Positions 1 through 42,682 of a DNA stretch of 64,000 bases are shown one piece after another. Both the position numbers and the translations under genes were made by a program. Under the pieces are notes generated by a model, which was not told where the DNA came from, did no database searches, and was given only the letters and a program-made list of their open reading frames with translations. The stretch covers positions 2,914,001 through 2,978,000 of the forward strand of contig NZ_CP108476.1 of the NCBI RefSeq assembly GCF_036226465.1, given 5' to 3'. The first letter of the stretch is position 1, and each line of letters starts with the position of its first letter. The stretch comes from Kitasatospora sp. NBC_01250. GTDB lineage: Bacteria > Actinomycetota > Actinomycetes > Streptomycetales > Streptomycetaceae.

Positions 1-44
1 TGTACTGCTCCGTCCTGTGGATCATCCTGCTGCTACGTCTCTGT

Positions 45-35156
<35,112 letters not shown>

Positions 35157-35212
35157 GCGGGTGGCACTCCTGGTGTGGCGGCAGTGGCGGCAGTGGCGTC
35201 GGCGGCGTCGGA

Positions 35213-35518
35213 TCAGGACCCGTTGACGTTGTCCGCCAGGTCCTGATCGGAGCTGTTGAAGAGGTCGGAGGTCGACTTGCCGCTCTGGCGGACCTTCTCG
35301 AGCGCGTCACTGACCTGGCCGAGCAGGTCGGTGAGGTCCGAGGTCGGCTGGTCGACCGTCTGGTGGTACTGCTTGCCGATGTCGTCGTTGCCGGCCGAGT
35401 CCTTGTTGTACTTGTTGATCTCGTCGACCTTCTTCTGCATCCGCTTGAGGATGTCCGAGGCGTCGCCGAACTTGCTGAATCCCTGCAGGTCCGAGAGGGC
35501 GGAGAGCCGGTTAGCCAC
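35213..35518 (-). CDS. Small EspC/WXG100-like T7SS protein (101 aa)
   Basis: A 101-residue, largely helical protein with no Cys, no signal peptide and no membrane segment. It begins at a GTG preceded by AGGAGG with ideal spacing, and overlaps the end of the EspL-like gene by 8 bases, so the two are translationally coupled. A central NDDIGKQYH stretch resembles the DD-x-x-G-K motif of small EspC-like T7SS proteins, which are usually encoded just before a larger substrate. The giant-toxin gene starts 57 bases further on. The likely role is partner or chaperone of the giant protein's WXG100-like N-terminus. The family call is by resemblance only. Confidence 0.85.
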   Translation of the reverse strand: MANRLSALSDLQGFSKFGDASDILKRMQKKVDEINKYNKDSAGNDDIGKQYHQTVDQPTSDLTDLLGQVSDALEKVRQSGKSTSDLFNSSDQDLADNVNGS

Positions 35519-35954
35519 GGAACTCCTCCTGCCGTCCGTGCTGACGCTCCGCCTGGCCCCTCGCCACGCTGGGGCGCATCGCCTGGAGCGGGGCGAGCAG
35601 CTCGTCCAGCTCGGTCCCGCCGGTCATCGAGTTCCGCAGCATCTCGCCGAGGCCCTGGAAGGAACGCATCGACTCGGTGACCTTCGCGCCCATGTCGGCG
35701 CGGGCCTCGTTGAGCACGTCGGTGAGGACCTTCGACAGCTCGGCCGGGGCCATAGAGCGGTAGGCGGTGGTGTGGAAGGTGAGCGAGACGACCTGGCCCT
35801 GCGCGCCCACCACGGCGGTGACCATCCGGTCCTTGGAGGTGATCGAGGCGGTGCTCGCCTGCAACTCCTTGGTGGCCTCGGCAATCTTGATCTGCTGCTC
35901 GCGCAGGTTGGCCATGGTCTGCTCGATCTGCTCCGCGAACGGGGAAACCGCCAT
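35511..35954 (-). CDS. YbaB/EbfC-family, EspL-like T7SS-associated protein (147 aa)
   Basis: The start chosen is the ATG at 35954 (MAVSPFAEQ), which follows a GAGAGGT ribosome-binding site. A longer in-frame start at 36035 would translate through the terminator hairpin and is unlikely. The protein has an N-terminal helix (AEQIEQTMANLREQQIKIAEATKEL), a beta sheet (MVTAVVGAQGQVVSLTF) and a C-terminal helix, the YbaB fold. YbaB-type proteins bind DNA, and a member of this family (EspL) belongs to mycobacterial ESX-1 loci, where it stabilises other substrates. It is first in the three-gene unit ending with the giant toxin, so a chaperone or regulator role for that unit is likely. Confidence 0.88.
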   Translation of the reverse strand: MAVSPFAEQIEQTMANLREQQIKIAEATKELQASTASITSKDRMVTAVVGAQGQVVSLTFHTTAYRSMAPAELSKVLTDVLNEARADMGAKVTESMRSFQGLGEMLRNSMTGGTELDELLAPLQAMRPSVARGQAERQHGRQEEFRG

Positions 35955-35973
35955 CTCGCACCTCTCGATTCGG

Positions 35974-36019
35974 CGACGCGCATCGGCCCCCGGATTTCCC
36001 CGGGGGCCGATGCGCGTCG
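35974..36019 (-). terminator. Very strong hairpin before the EspL-giant toxin unit
   Basis: Perfect 20-bp stem (35974-35993 paired with 36000-36019) around a 6-base loop. It lies downstream of the 734-aa gene and 20 bases before the EspL-like start. It probably ends transcription from upstream, so the toxin unit would need its own promoter or antitermination. No T-tract follows, as is common in actinomycetes. Confidence 0.75.
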
Positions 36020-36042
36020 GCGCACAGCTCGTCATCTGGTAC

Positions 36043-36105
36043 CTACGGCTGTGGCGCCGGGTACCGTTCAGCTCGCTACGGCTGTGGCACCGGATGCCGT
36101 TCAGC
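36043..36105 (-). repeat. Tandem 30-base direct repeat at the end of the 734-aa gene
   Basis: Two imperfect copies, 36043-36072 and 36076-36105, period 33, core CTACGGCTGTGGC and CCGTTCAGC. The second copy contains the stop codon of the 734-aa gene. It looks like a local slippage duplication of the gene end. Confidence 0.7.
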
Positions 36106-38305
36106 GCCCGATCACACCGCCGATCGTCCCGCTGTCGGTGCCCCAGACCTCTTCCTCCTCGGACAGCCAGGTGGTGCGCTGCCGCTCCTTGTCGTTCTGT
36201 CCGGCTCCTGCCCCCGCGCCCGCCCCGCCCGGCGGCATCATCGGCGGCATTCCGGCGCCGCCGGTGGTGGCGACGGAGCGGCCCATCATTTGGGCCTCCT
36301 CGGCCTGCTCGCTGGCCGCGGCCCGCTCGGCCTGCGCCTGCTGGGCGGCCTCCTGTGCCGCGATTTCCTTGGGCGAGAGCGTCGCGCCGGAGGCCACCGC
36401 CCTGGGACTCAGGGCCATGACGCCCTCGCCGTTGCTGATGCTGCCGGCCGGGAGCGGCCGCGACGAAGTACCGGCGAGTCCGGCACCGAACTCGCCGCCG
36501 AGTCCACCACCGAGCCCACTGATGCTCGGCGCGTACGAGTCCCCCGAGAATCCGCCGAGGCCCGAGCTGAGCGGCGAGCTGCCGAAGATCTCGTGCGGGG
36601 GCGGCAGGTAACCGATGCCGCCGCCACCACCGAGGTTCGGGTTCAGCGGCGAGATCGAGTCACCCATCGCGTGTTCCTCGTCGGCCAGCAGCTGGCTCTG
36701 ATCGTCGACCGGGTTGCCGTTGGGGTCGAGGACCTTGCCGTCCTTGTCGATCTTGGCGCCCTTGCCGGCGTACACGCGGTTGCCGTTGCGGTCCAGCACC
36801 GGCTTGCCGTCCGGGCCGATCACCATCCCGTTGTCGTCGACGTGCGACCCGGCCGGCACCATGTACGGGCCGCCGCCGAAGGACGAGGCGATCGGCGGAC
36901 CGATCGTGCTGCCCTTCGGCACGATCTCCGGCTTGCCGTCCGGACCCAGCACCGGCTTGCCGTCCGGGCCGATCACATGACCGTTGGCGTCGATGTGCGA
37001 GCCGGGCGGCGCCGTCATACCCGGCAGCGGCTGGCCGTTCGGGCCGAGCAACTGCTGCCGCTGCTGACCGCCGCCGGGGCCGAGGTCGGTGACCGTGGGC
37101 GGTGGCGGCGGCATGTGCAGGTTCGGGTTGTTCCCACCGCCACCGCCCGCACCGGGCCCGAGGTCCTTGACGTTGGGGGGCGGCGGCGCACCGCCGCCGC
37201 CGTCACCACCACCGGCTCCACCGCCGCCACCACCTCCGCCGTCGCCACCACCGCCGTCGCCACCACCGGGCGGCGTTATCGCGGTGCCCTTCGGGCTCTG
37301 CACCGTGAGCGTCTTGTCGACCGCGCTCTTGACGGCGGTGAAGGCAGGGGCGGCGACCTTCGCGTACGTCGTCACGCCGGCGTCCAGGTTGGTCACGATC
37401 GAGTTGATCCAGTAGTTCTTGCCGCTCGTCTCGACCGCGTTGAAGAAGTCCTGGCTGTTGACGGCCTTGCCGTCGAACGTGGTGATCGAGTAGTCGGTCA
37501 GGCTGTTCAGCTTGACCGTCGGCTTACCGCCCGTCGTTCCACAGATGGCATCCCGCAGCGCGAGCTTCAGTTGGTAGACGGGGCTGGCGACGGGGTACCA
37601 CGCGTTGTACGCGTTCTGCAGAGCCAGGAAGCCATTGGGGCCCCGGAGCGCCGTACTGGCAGCGTTGATCGCCGCAACCGGATCGTTGGGCCAGTTGATC
37701 TGGTGCTGGAGGTCCCCGAGGGCCGTGCCGAGGCTGTCGAGGTAGGACCTGAGCTCCCCGGCCGCGCTGCCCTGGAAGTCGCTGTCCTCGCTGTCGACCT
37801 CCTTGGCCCAGTCACTGATGTACTTCTGCTGGTTCGTAATGAAGGTGCTCACCTTGCCGAAGATCGCGGCGGCCGCGTCGAAGCTCGGCAGACTCGTGCT
37901 GCCCAGGGTCTCGTGCGGGCTGTTGACCAGCAGGGGCAGAATGGATCTCGGAAAGCTGACGAATTTGGACCACTTGCTGTTGTCACTCATACCGCTGTCG
38001 GACCAGTTGGTGTTGCAGTGGGCCACCACGTAGTAGACCCCGGTGGAGGAACCGGCCGGGACGTAGTCGTCCCGGTGCGGATTGCCGCTCGCCGTGGTGT
38101 GGGTCGTGACCTGGAAGGCGTCGGAGAGCCAGTTGACGTCCCACGGGGGCTTGTCCCAGTTCCATGTGGAGGCGTCGACGATGGAGACTCCGTAACCCGT
38201 CACCCAGTCGCCGTTGCCGGGCTTGGCCACGTCCCCCCGGTCGACGGAGCCGCCGGCCACGTCGGTACCGGCCAGGCTCTTCATGGTGTCTTCCCAGGCT
38301 CCCAC
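36101..38305 (-). CDS. T7SS-associated 734-aa substrate-like protein with Gly/Pro and GPDGKPV repeats
   Basis: Starts at a GTG with GGGAG upstream. Residues 1-120 are Trp-rich (WNWDKPPWDVNW); ~130-260 are helical and contain DFQGSAAGEL, an F-Q-G turn like that of the 94-aa WXG100-like protein. From ~340 there are Gly-rich runs and PPPPN/PPPPT motifs, then several GPDGKPVL-type repeats (~420-520). The C-terminus has an Ala/Glu helix and a tail with RTTWLSEEEEVWG, a W-L-x-E-x-x-x-W pattern I associate with actinobacterial T7SS locus proteins. There is no signal peptide or transmembrane segment. It lies between two strong hairpins, so it may be transcribed separately. Probably exported and wall-associated; enzymatic function unknown. 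Confidence 0.88.
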   Translation of the reverse strand: MGAWEDTMKSLAGTDVAGGSVDRGDVAKPGNGDWVTGYGVSIVDASTWNWDKPPWDVNWLSDAFQVTTHTTASGNPHRDDYVPAGSSTGVYYVVAHCNTNWSDSGMSDNSKWSKFVSFPRSILPLLVNSPHETLGSTSLPSFDAAAAIFGKVSTFITNQQKYISDWAKEVDSEDSDFQGSAAGELRSYLDSLGTALGDLQHQINWPNDPVAAINAASTALRGPNGFLALQNAYNAWYPVASPVYQLKLALRDAICGTTGGKPTVKLNSLTDYSITTFDGKAVNSQDFFNAVETSGKNYWINSIVTNLDAGVTTYAKVAAPAFTAVKSAVDKTLTVQSPKGTAITPPGGGDGGGGDGGGGGGGGAGGGDGGGGAPPPPNVKDLGPGAGGGGGNNPNLHMPPPPPTVTDLGPGGGQQRQQLLGPNGQPLPGMTAPPGSHIDANGHVIGPDGKPVLGPDGKPEIVPKGSTIGPPIASSFGGGPYMVPAGSHVDDNGMVIGPDGKPVLDRNGNRVYAGKGAKIDKDGKVLDPNGNPVDDQSQLLADEEHAMGDSISPLNPNLGGGGGIGYLPPPHEIFGSSPLSSGLGGFSGDSYAPSISGLGGGLGGEFGAGLAGTSSRPLPAGSISNGEGVMALSPRAVASGATLSPKEIAAQEAAQQAQAERAAASEQAEEAQMMGRSVATTGGAGMPPMMPPGGAGAGAGAGQNDKERQRTTWLSEEEEVWGTDSGTIGGVIGR

Positions 38306-38351
38306 GTGTGTTCGACTCCCAGCGCGTTGGATGGTTGATCAGGGATACGGG

Positions 38352-38408
38352 CCCGTCGCGCGGGTCCGGCTCCGGACCTGCCGTCAGGAGCCGGACCCAC
38401 GCGACGGG
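38352..38408 (-). terminator. Hairpin after the 139-aa T7SS gene
   Basis: A 12-bp stem (38362-38373 with 38387-38398) is extended by a further 9 bp (38352-38360 with 38400-38408) across a single mismatch. It begins 10 bases after the stop of the 139-aa gene and probably separates the eccD-eccB-esx unit from the 734-aa gene. Confidence 0.75.
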
Positions 38409-38417
38409 GAGAGTGCC

Positions 38418-38837
38418 TCAGGGCTTCGGGGGCGGCGTCAGGGGCGAGCCGCCGAGGATCTCGAACATCTGGGCAGCGGTGAGGGCGTCTTCCTCAGCGT
38501 TGTTAAGGGTCGTCTTCGCATTGCTGATGGCGGTCGAGAGCGTGGTCATGTCGTTCTTCAGCGCGGTGAACTGCGCGACGATGTTTCCGGCGTAGGCCTT
38601 GAACTTGTCCTGCATGGCTTTCGCCTCGACGGAGGTTCCGCCCATCAGCATGGTGTAGTTGCCCAGGCTGTCCTTCCCGGGCGTCGAGCCGTTGGCGTAC
38701 TCGTTGAGGAGCTGGATCAGCGCCGCTCCGTCCGTGTCGACGGTGCTGTCCCCGTTGAACCGGTGGTACAGCTCCGCGACCGGGCCGTTCGCGTACCCCG
38801 TCAGGATGTCGTCTGTGACCTTGAGCGTGTCGCCCAT
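38418..38837 (-). CDS. Small helical T7SS-locus protein (139 aa)
   Basis: A 139-residue, mostly helical protein with no Cys, signal peptide or membrane span. Residues ~65-125 (VEAKAMQDKFKAYAGNIVAQF...AISNAKTTLNNAEEDAL) form a long heptad-like helix resembling the second half of the 114-aa WXG100-like protein, which also ends in K-x-x-x-x-AEEDA. The tail is Pro-rich (PLTPPPKP). It starts at an ATG 10 bases after the stop of the 94-aa gene and is followed by a strong hairpin, so it is the last gene of the eccD-eccB-esx unit. Likely a secreted ESX-family substrate or chaperone; no named family recognised. Confidence 0.88.
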   Translation of the reverse strand: MGDTLKVTDDILTGYANGPVAELYHRFNGDSTVDTDGAALIQLLNEYANGSTPGKDSLGNYTMLMGGTSVEAKAMQDKFKAYAGNIVAQFTALKNDMTTLSTAISNAKTTLNNAEEDALTAAQMFEILGGSPLTPPPKP

Positions 38838-38847
38838 GCCGGCCTAC

Positions 38848-39132
38848 TCAGAAGCCCTGTGCGGCGGCTTGGTCCGCGTACTTCATGGTGTGGTTCATCT
38901 GGTCCAGGATCTGGGCGCCCTGGTGGATGTCCTCGTGCATCTGGCCCTCGTTCCCCTGCACCACCTTGAAGAACTCCTCGAACGCGGTACCAGCGGCACC
39001 CTGGAACTCCTCGCGGAGCGGGGTGAGCCGCTGGACCAGCTCGTTGAGGTTGCTCTCCATGGTGTGGGCCGCCTGGAGCAGATCTGTGTAGGCCTGGTCG
39101 ATCGACTCGTGCTGGAGTTGGATGTCAGCCAT
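38848..39132 (-). CDS. WXG100-family protein with FQG instead of WxG (94 aa)
   Basis: Length and shape are typical of ESAT-6/CFP-10 proteins: two amphipathic helices joined by a turn. The turn reads EEFQGAAGTAFEEFF, so Phe replaces the conserved Trp while the G and A-x-x-F spacing are kept. The start is an ATG; the gene is 60 bases after the 114-aa gene, matching the paired esxA/esxB arrangement. As an ESX-family protein it should be exported by the EccC ATPase as a dimer, probably with the 114-aa product. A canonical C-terminal Y-x-x-x-D/E export motif is not obvious (the tail is MKYADQAAAQGF). Confidence 0.9.
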   Translation of the reverse strand: MADIQLQHESIDQAYTDLLQAAHTMESNLNELVQRLTPLREEFQGAAGTAFEEFFKVVQGNEGQMHEDIHQGAQILDQMNHTMKYADQAAAQGF

Positions 39133-39192
39133 GGGAATGGGTCCTCGCTGTCACTGGAAGGGAGAGGGGGTGGTCGGCTACCGGAGCAGCGG

Positions 39193-39537
39193 TCAGCCGT
39201 TCAGCGCGCTGTAGACGCCGTCCGAGGCGCCCCAGTTGCCGCCGATCACATGGGCGTCCTCCTCGGCCTTGGTGAGCGTCTTGCTCGCGCCCTGGGTGCT
39301 CTCGGAGAGCTGCTGGAAGGCCTGCATGATCTTCTTGTAGCGCGTGACCCAGTCGTTGATCTTGCCCTGGAAGGCGGTGCTCGCGCCGGAGACGTAGTGG
39401 GCGGCGATCTCCTCGTTGATCCGCTCGACCGTCTGGCCGGAGCTGATCATCGCGGAGATCTGACCCTCCAGACTCATCAGCGCGTTCTGGATGGACTGGT
39501 CGCTCGTCTTCAACATGTTGCCACCGGGCGTGGTCAT
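39193..39537 (-). CDS. WXG100-family-like protein, EsxA/EsxB-type partner (114 aa)
   Basis: A helix-turn-helix protein: helix 1 ~12-42, turn HYVSGASTAF with V-S-G at the W-x-G position, helix 2 ~55-100. It starts at an ATG behind a GAGGAG ribosome site; an internal Met at residue 8 is a possible alternative. It lies 62 bases after eccB and just before the 94-aa gene, the expected place for the ESX substrate pair. It probably forms a heterodimer with that product and serves as the primary secreted substrate. The Trp-free turn is unusual for the family. Confidence 0.88.
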   Translation of the reverse strand: MTTPGGNMLKTSDQSIQNALMSLEGQISAMISSGQTVERINEEIAAHYVSGASTAFQGKINDWVTRYKKIMQAFQQLSESTQGASKTLTKAEEDAHVIGGNWGASDGVYSALNG

Positions 39538-39599
39538 CGCGGATCTCCTCTGTCGGGGAATCTGTCAGTGATGAGAACGGCCTTGCCGCGCAGGGCGGT

Positions 39600-41051
39600 T
39601 CAGCCGGAACAGCCGTTACCACCGGCCGCCGGGGAGACGATCTGGGCCCCCGACAGCACGCTCGGGTCCAGGCTCGGCCCGCTGGGCAGCAGCGCCAGCA
39701 ACGCCTGCGGCACCGCCTGGGTCGCCACGGCCGCGTACCCCAGCTGCTTGGCCGCGGCGGCCGAGGGCAGCGGATACTTCACGCCGTTGTCCGCCACCAG
39801 GTACTGGCTCGTCCCGGCCCCCGACCCCGACAGCGCGCGGACCAGCGCGCCCGCGCCGGGCCGCACCGCGATCCTGTCGGCGGCGGCGCAGCCGGGCGCC
39901 ACGCCGGGCTCGCTGTCCGGCGCCTGGCCGCCGAGCGCGCCGGCGTCCAGCACGGCGACGGAGGTGACGGGGTTGCCGTCGGTGCTCGGGTGCAGGTCGG
40001 CGCAGAGCGCCTGGTTCTGGCCGGGGTCGACCAGCGCGGGCGGCTCGGCGGGCAGTCCGCCGGGCAGGCCGGGGCCGGCCGCGGTGTGCGCCGCCAGGTC
40101 CGCGGGCCCGATCGGCGCGGGGGTGCCGGCCGAGCCGCCGTAGGCCTTGTCCTGGGTGCGCGGGTCGCCGAGCAGCAGGTCGTACTGGAGCACGGTGAGC
40201 GGCACCAGGCCCGCCGAGCTCAGCACGTAGTGGCTGCCGGTCGGGTCGGTGAAGAGCTGGCCGACCTTGGTGGGACGGCCCGCCAGCGTGGGGCCCGCAC
40301 CGCCGCGCCCGGGGATGTCGGGCGAGGCCAGGTCGGGGCCGGCCGGCAGCGTGCCGAGCATCGCGGCGGTGACCGGGAACGGCGTCGCGGTCGGGTAGCC
40401 GAGCGCCTGTAGCGCGCTGTTCTGCTTGTCGACCCGCAGCCGGCGGCCCTGCCAGAGCAGGTAGGTGTTGCCGTCCGGGGCGCTGACCAGCGCGCCCTGA
40501 CCGGGGGTCAGCGCGGTGCCCTGCTGCGCCGCGGCGATGCTGAGGGCCAGCTGCGGCTTGCTGCTGCCACCGGGGGTGGTGGCGGGCTGCTGGAGGCCGC
40601 AGGCCAGCCAGGCGGCCGGCTTCAGCTCGGCCGCCGTCGGCAGCGCGTCCGGCGCGCCGACCAGGCCGACGGGGGCGCCGCGCTGCACGCCGCTCAGCGA
40701 GCCCTCGCTCACCTGCTGGAGCGTCATCTGGTCACCCGCCAGCAGCTTGGCGCTGGCCTGGTTGAGCACCGGGTGCAGTACCCCGCCCAGGTAGAGGTAG
40801 CGCGCGCCGCTCTCCTCGACCATCACCAGCGCACCGGGCTTCTGCCAGCTGGTGCTGCCGCCGGGCTTCATCACCCCGTAGACGGTCACCACCAGCGCGA
40901 TCACGATGCCCAGCGCGAGGCCGGTGAGGGCGCCGCGGGTGGTGCGTCCGGTGGGGGTGTCCGGCGCGTCGGGCTCGGCCCGCAGCATGCCGGAGGCGAG
41001 CCTGCTCATCACGAACAGGTGAGCCTGCACCTGGTCGCGTCGGGACTGCAT
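39600..41051 (-). CDS. eccB: Type VII secretion core protein EccB
   Basis: The protein begins MQSRRDQVQAHLFVMSRL, the hallmark cytoplasmic EccB start, followed by one transmembrane helix (GALTGLALGIVIALVVTVYGV) and a long extracytoplasmic part with GALVMVEESGARYLYLGG and repeated SDPTG-like strands typical of the EccB periplasmic repeat domain. At 483 aa it is of usual length. The ATG at 41051 was chosen because GAGGAGAAG precedes it; an upstream GTG at 41090 has no ribosome site. EccB is a membrane subunit of the T7SS channel. The gene lies between eccD and the WXG100-like pair on the same strand, so it is likely co-transcribed with them. Confidence 0.95.
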   Translation of the reverse strand: MQSRRDQVQAHLFVMSRLASGMLRAEPDAPDTPTGRTTRGALTGLALGIVIALVVTVYGVMKPGGSTSWQKPGALVMVEESGARYLYLGGVLHPVLNQASAKLLAGDQMTLQQVSEGSLSGVQRGAPVGLVGAPDALPTAAELKPAAWLACGLQQPATTPGGSSKPQLALSIAAAQQGTALTPGQGALVSAPDGNTYLLWQGRRLRVDKQNSALQALGYPTATPFPVTAAMLGTLPAGPDLASPDIPGRGGAGPTLAGRPTKVGQLFTDPTGSHYVLSSAGLVPLTVLQYDLLLGDPRTQDKAYGGSAGTPAPIGPADLAAHTAAGPGLPGGLPAEPPALVDPGQNQALCADLHPSTDGNPVTSVAVLDAGALGGQAPDSEPGVAPGCAAADRIAVRPGAGALVRALSGSGAGTSQYLVADNGVKYPLPSAAAAKQLGYAAVATQAVPQALLALLPSGPSLDPSVLSGAQIVSPAAGGNGCSG

Positions 41052-41130
41052 CCTGCTTCTCCTCGGGTTCGGCCCTGACTCAACGCACACCCGGCCGGTA
41101 CGACCAGCCGCTCCAACCAGCCGGTACGAC

Positions 41131-42513
41131 TCAGCCGTTCATCGCCCGCAGCGTGTGGTAGACCCCGCAGGCCAGCAGCGCCAGCGGCAGCAGCGCCACC
41201 GCGCTCAGCGTGTGCAGCACGTCCGCGAGCCGCCCCCAGTACGGCAGCAGCCTGCGCCCCGGCACCGTCCACGCCACCACCAGCAGCGCCGCGGCCACCG
41301 CCAGCAGACCGCCCAGCAGCATCAGCCGCCCGCTCGCCGGCTGGCTCATCGCCAGCTTGACGCCCAGCACCACCACACCGTAGACGCCCGGCAGCAGCAC
41401 GCTCAGCCGCTGCCGGATGCTGCCGATCGCCCGACCGTGCAGCAGGAGCAGCAGGCTCAGCGCGCCGGCCTGGGCCGGGCCCGCCCAGCCGCGGGTGAAG
41501 GCGAGCAGCGTCAGGCTGACCGCGCAGACCGCGCCGATCGCCGTGTACAGCGCCATCAGGTAGTCGTCGGCGATCAGGCTGCGGCTCAGCACCGCGGGGG
41601 CCGGGAACGGCTCGATGTTCTCCTGCAGCTCCTCGGCGTTGCGCGGCAGCATCGGCAGCCGCAGGCCGGAGAGCCGGAAGGAGATCGACGGGACGAACGA
41701 GCCGACCAGCACGGCCACCACCGCGATGACCGCCATCAGCTGGTCCAGCGACATCCCGGCCAGCACCAGCCCGCCGCCCACCATCCCGAGCAGCGCCACC
41801 AGCACCAGGCCCAGGAAGAGCGGCGCGGAGCCGCCGACCGCCGCCAGCGCGAGCACCGAGGCACCGGCCGCGCCCGAGGCCGCCGCCAGCACCCGGGCGC
41901 CGAGCAGCACCTCGCCGGTGGGCCCGCTGGGCAGCAGCAGCGCGGCCAGGGTCAGGAACGGGACGGCGGCGGCGCCCAGCGCGGTGCCCGCGGCCGGGTC
42001 GGCCATCGCCCGCGCGGCACTGGTCGCGCCGAGCAGGAGCAGCACCGCCGTGGCGGCGGCCACCGCCTCGCGCGGCCCGCTGGCGCCCGGCACGGCGAGC
42101 AGCAGCCAGCCCCCGGCCAGCGCCAGCATGGTCACCGCGAGCGCCAGCCGGTGGGTCAGCGCCGGCCGCCAGCTGTCGCCGCGCTCGTTCATGCCGGTGG
42201 CCACGCCGTCCACCAGGTCGTCGAAGTGCACCGGCGGCAGGGCCTCGCGACGCGGGCGCAGGTAGAGCGCGTCGCCGTCGTGCAGCAGATGCGCCTCGGC
42301 GCTCTGCTCCTCGTCCAGCGGCTCCTCGCCGAGCCGCTGGAGCACCCAGCCGCCGTGGTCCAGGCCGGCCTCGGCCAGCTCCGGTCCGGCGTGGCCGAGC
42401 ACGGCCGGCAGCAGGTCGGCCAACGGCACGTCGGCGGGGACGGCGAGTTCGAAGGCCGTCCCCGGTGCGTGGAACCTCAACCGGCACAGCCCGGCGACGG
42501 CACTGCTGTTCAC
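41131..42513 (-). CDS. eccD: Type VII secretion channel protein EccD
   Basis: An N-terminal ubiquitin-like domain (LCRLRFHAPGTAFELAVPADVPLADLLPAVLGH split over residues 8-90) is followed by a polar linker (DLVDGVATGMNERGDSWRP) and about eleven hydrophobic helices, the architecture of EccD, the main membrane-spanning subunit of ESX systems. The start is set at the GTG at 42513 because the sequence from there matches EccD N-termini and GGGGAG precedes it; a GTG at 42549 with GGGAGGAG further upstream is the alternative and would add 12 residues. It diverges from eccC across a ~170-bp region and is followed 79 bases later by eccB. Confidence 0.94.
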   Translation of the reverse strand: MNSSAVAGLCRLRFHAPGTAFELAVPADVPLADLLPAVLGHAGPELAEAGLDHGGWVLQRLGEEPLDEEQSAEAHLLHDGDALYLRPRREALPPVHFDDLVDGVATGMNERGDSWRPALTHRLALAVTMLALAGGWLLLAVPGASGPREAVAAATAVLLLLGATSAARAMADPAAGTALGAAAVPFLTLAALLLPSGPTGEVLLGARVLAAASGAAGASVLALAAVGGSAPLFLGLVLVALLGMVGGGLVLAGMSLDQLMAVIAVVAVLVGSFVPSISFRLSGLRLPMLPRNAEELQENIEPFPAPAVLSRSLIADDYLMALYTAIGAVCAVSLTLLAFTRGWAGPAQAGALSLLLLLHGRAIGSIRQRLSVLLPGVYGVVVLGVKLAMSQPASGRLMLLGGLLAVAAALLVVAWTVPGRRLLPYWGRLADVLHTLSAVALLPLALLACGVYHTLRAMNG

Positions 42514-42602
42514 GCCACTCCCCACAAGCTCCACGGGGGCCCACTCCACGAAAGGCCCACTCCTCCCAGCTGTACGGGCCGGATGCCGCGACGCGTTCAG
42601 CC

Positions 42603-42623
42603 GGGTTCAAACCTGGTGAACCC
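42603..42623. promoter_or_regulatory. Inverted repeat in the eccD/eccC divergent promoter region
   Basis: GGGTTCA and TGAACCC (7-bp perfect arms, 7-base spacer) lie in the middle of the 169-bp gap between the divergent eccD and eccC starts. The position suits a regulator binding site controlling both directions; no regulator is identified and no clear -35/-10 pair was seen. Confidence 0.4.
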
Positions 42624-42682
42624 GCCTCGCCCCACCACCCGTCACCTCCTGAGGACGGTTGCGCGAGCAAGGGAGCTGTTAG

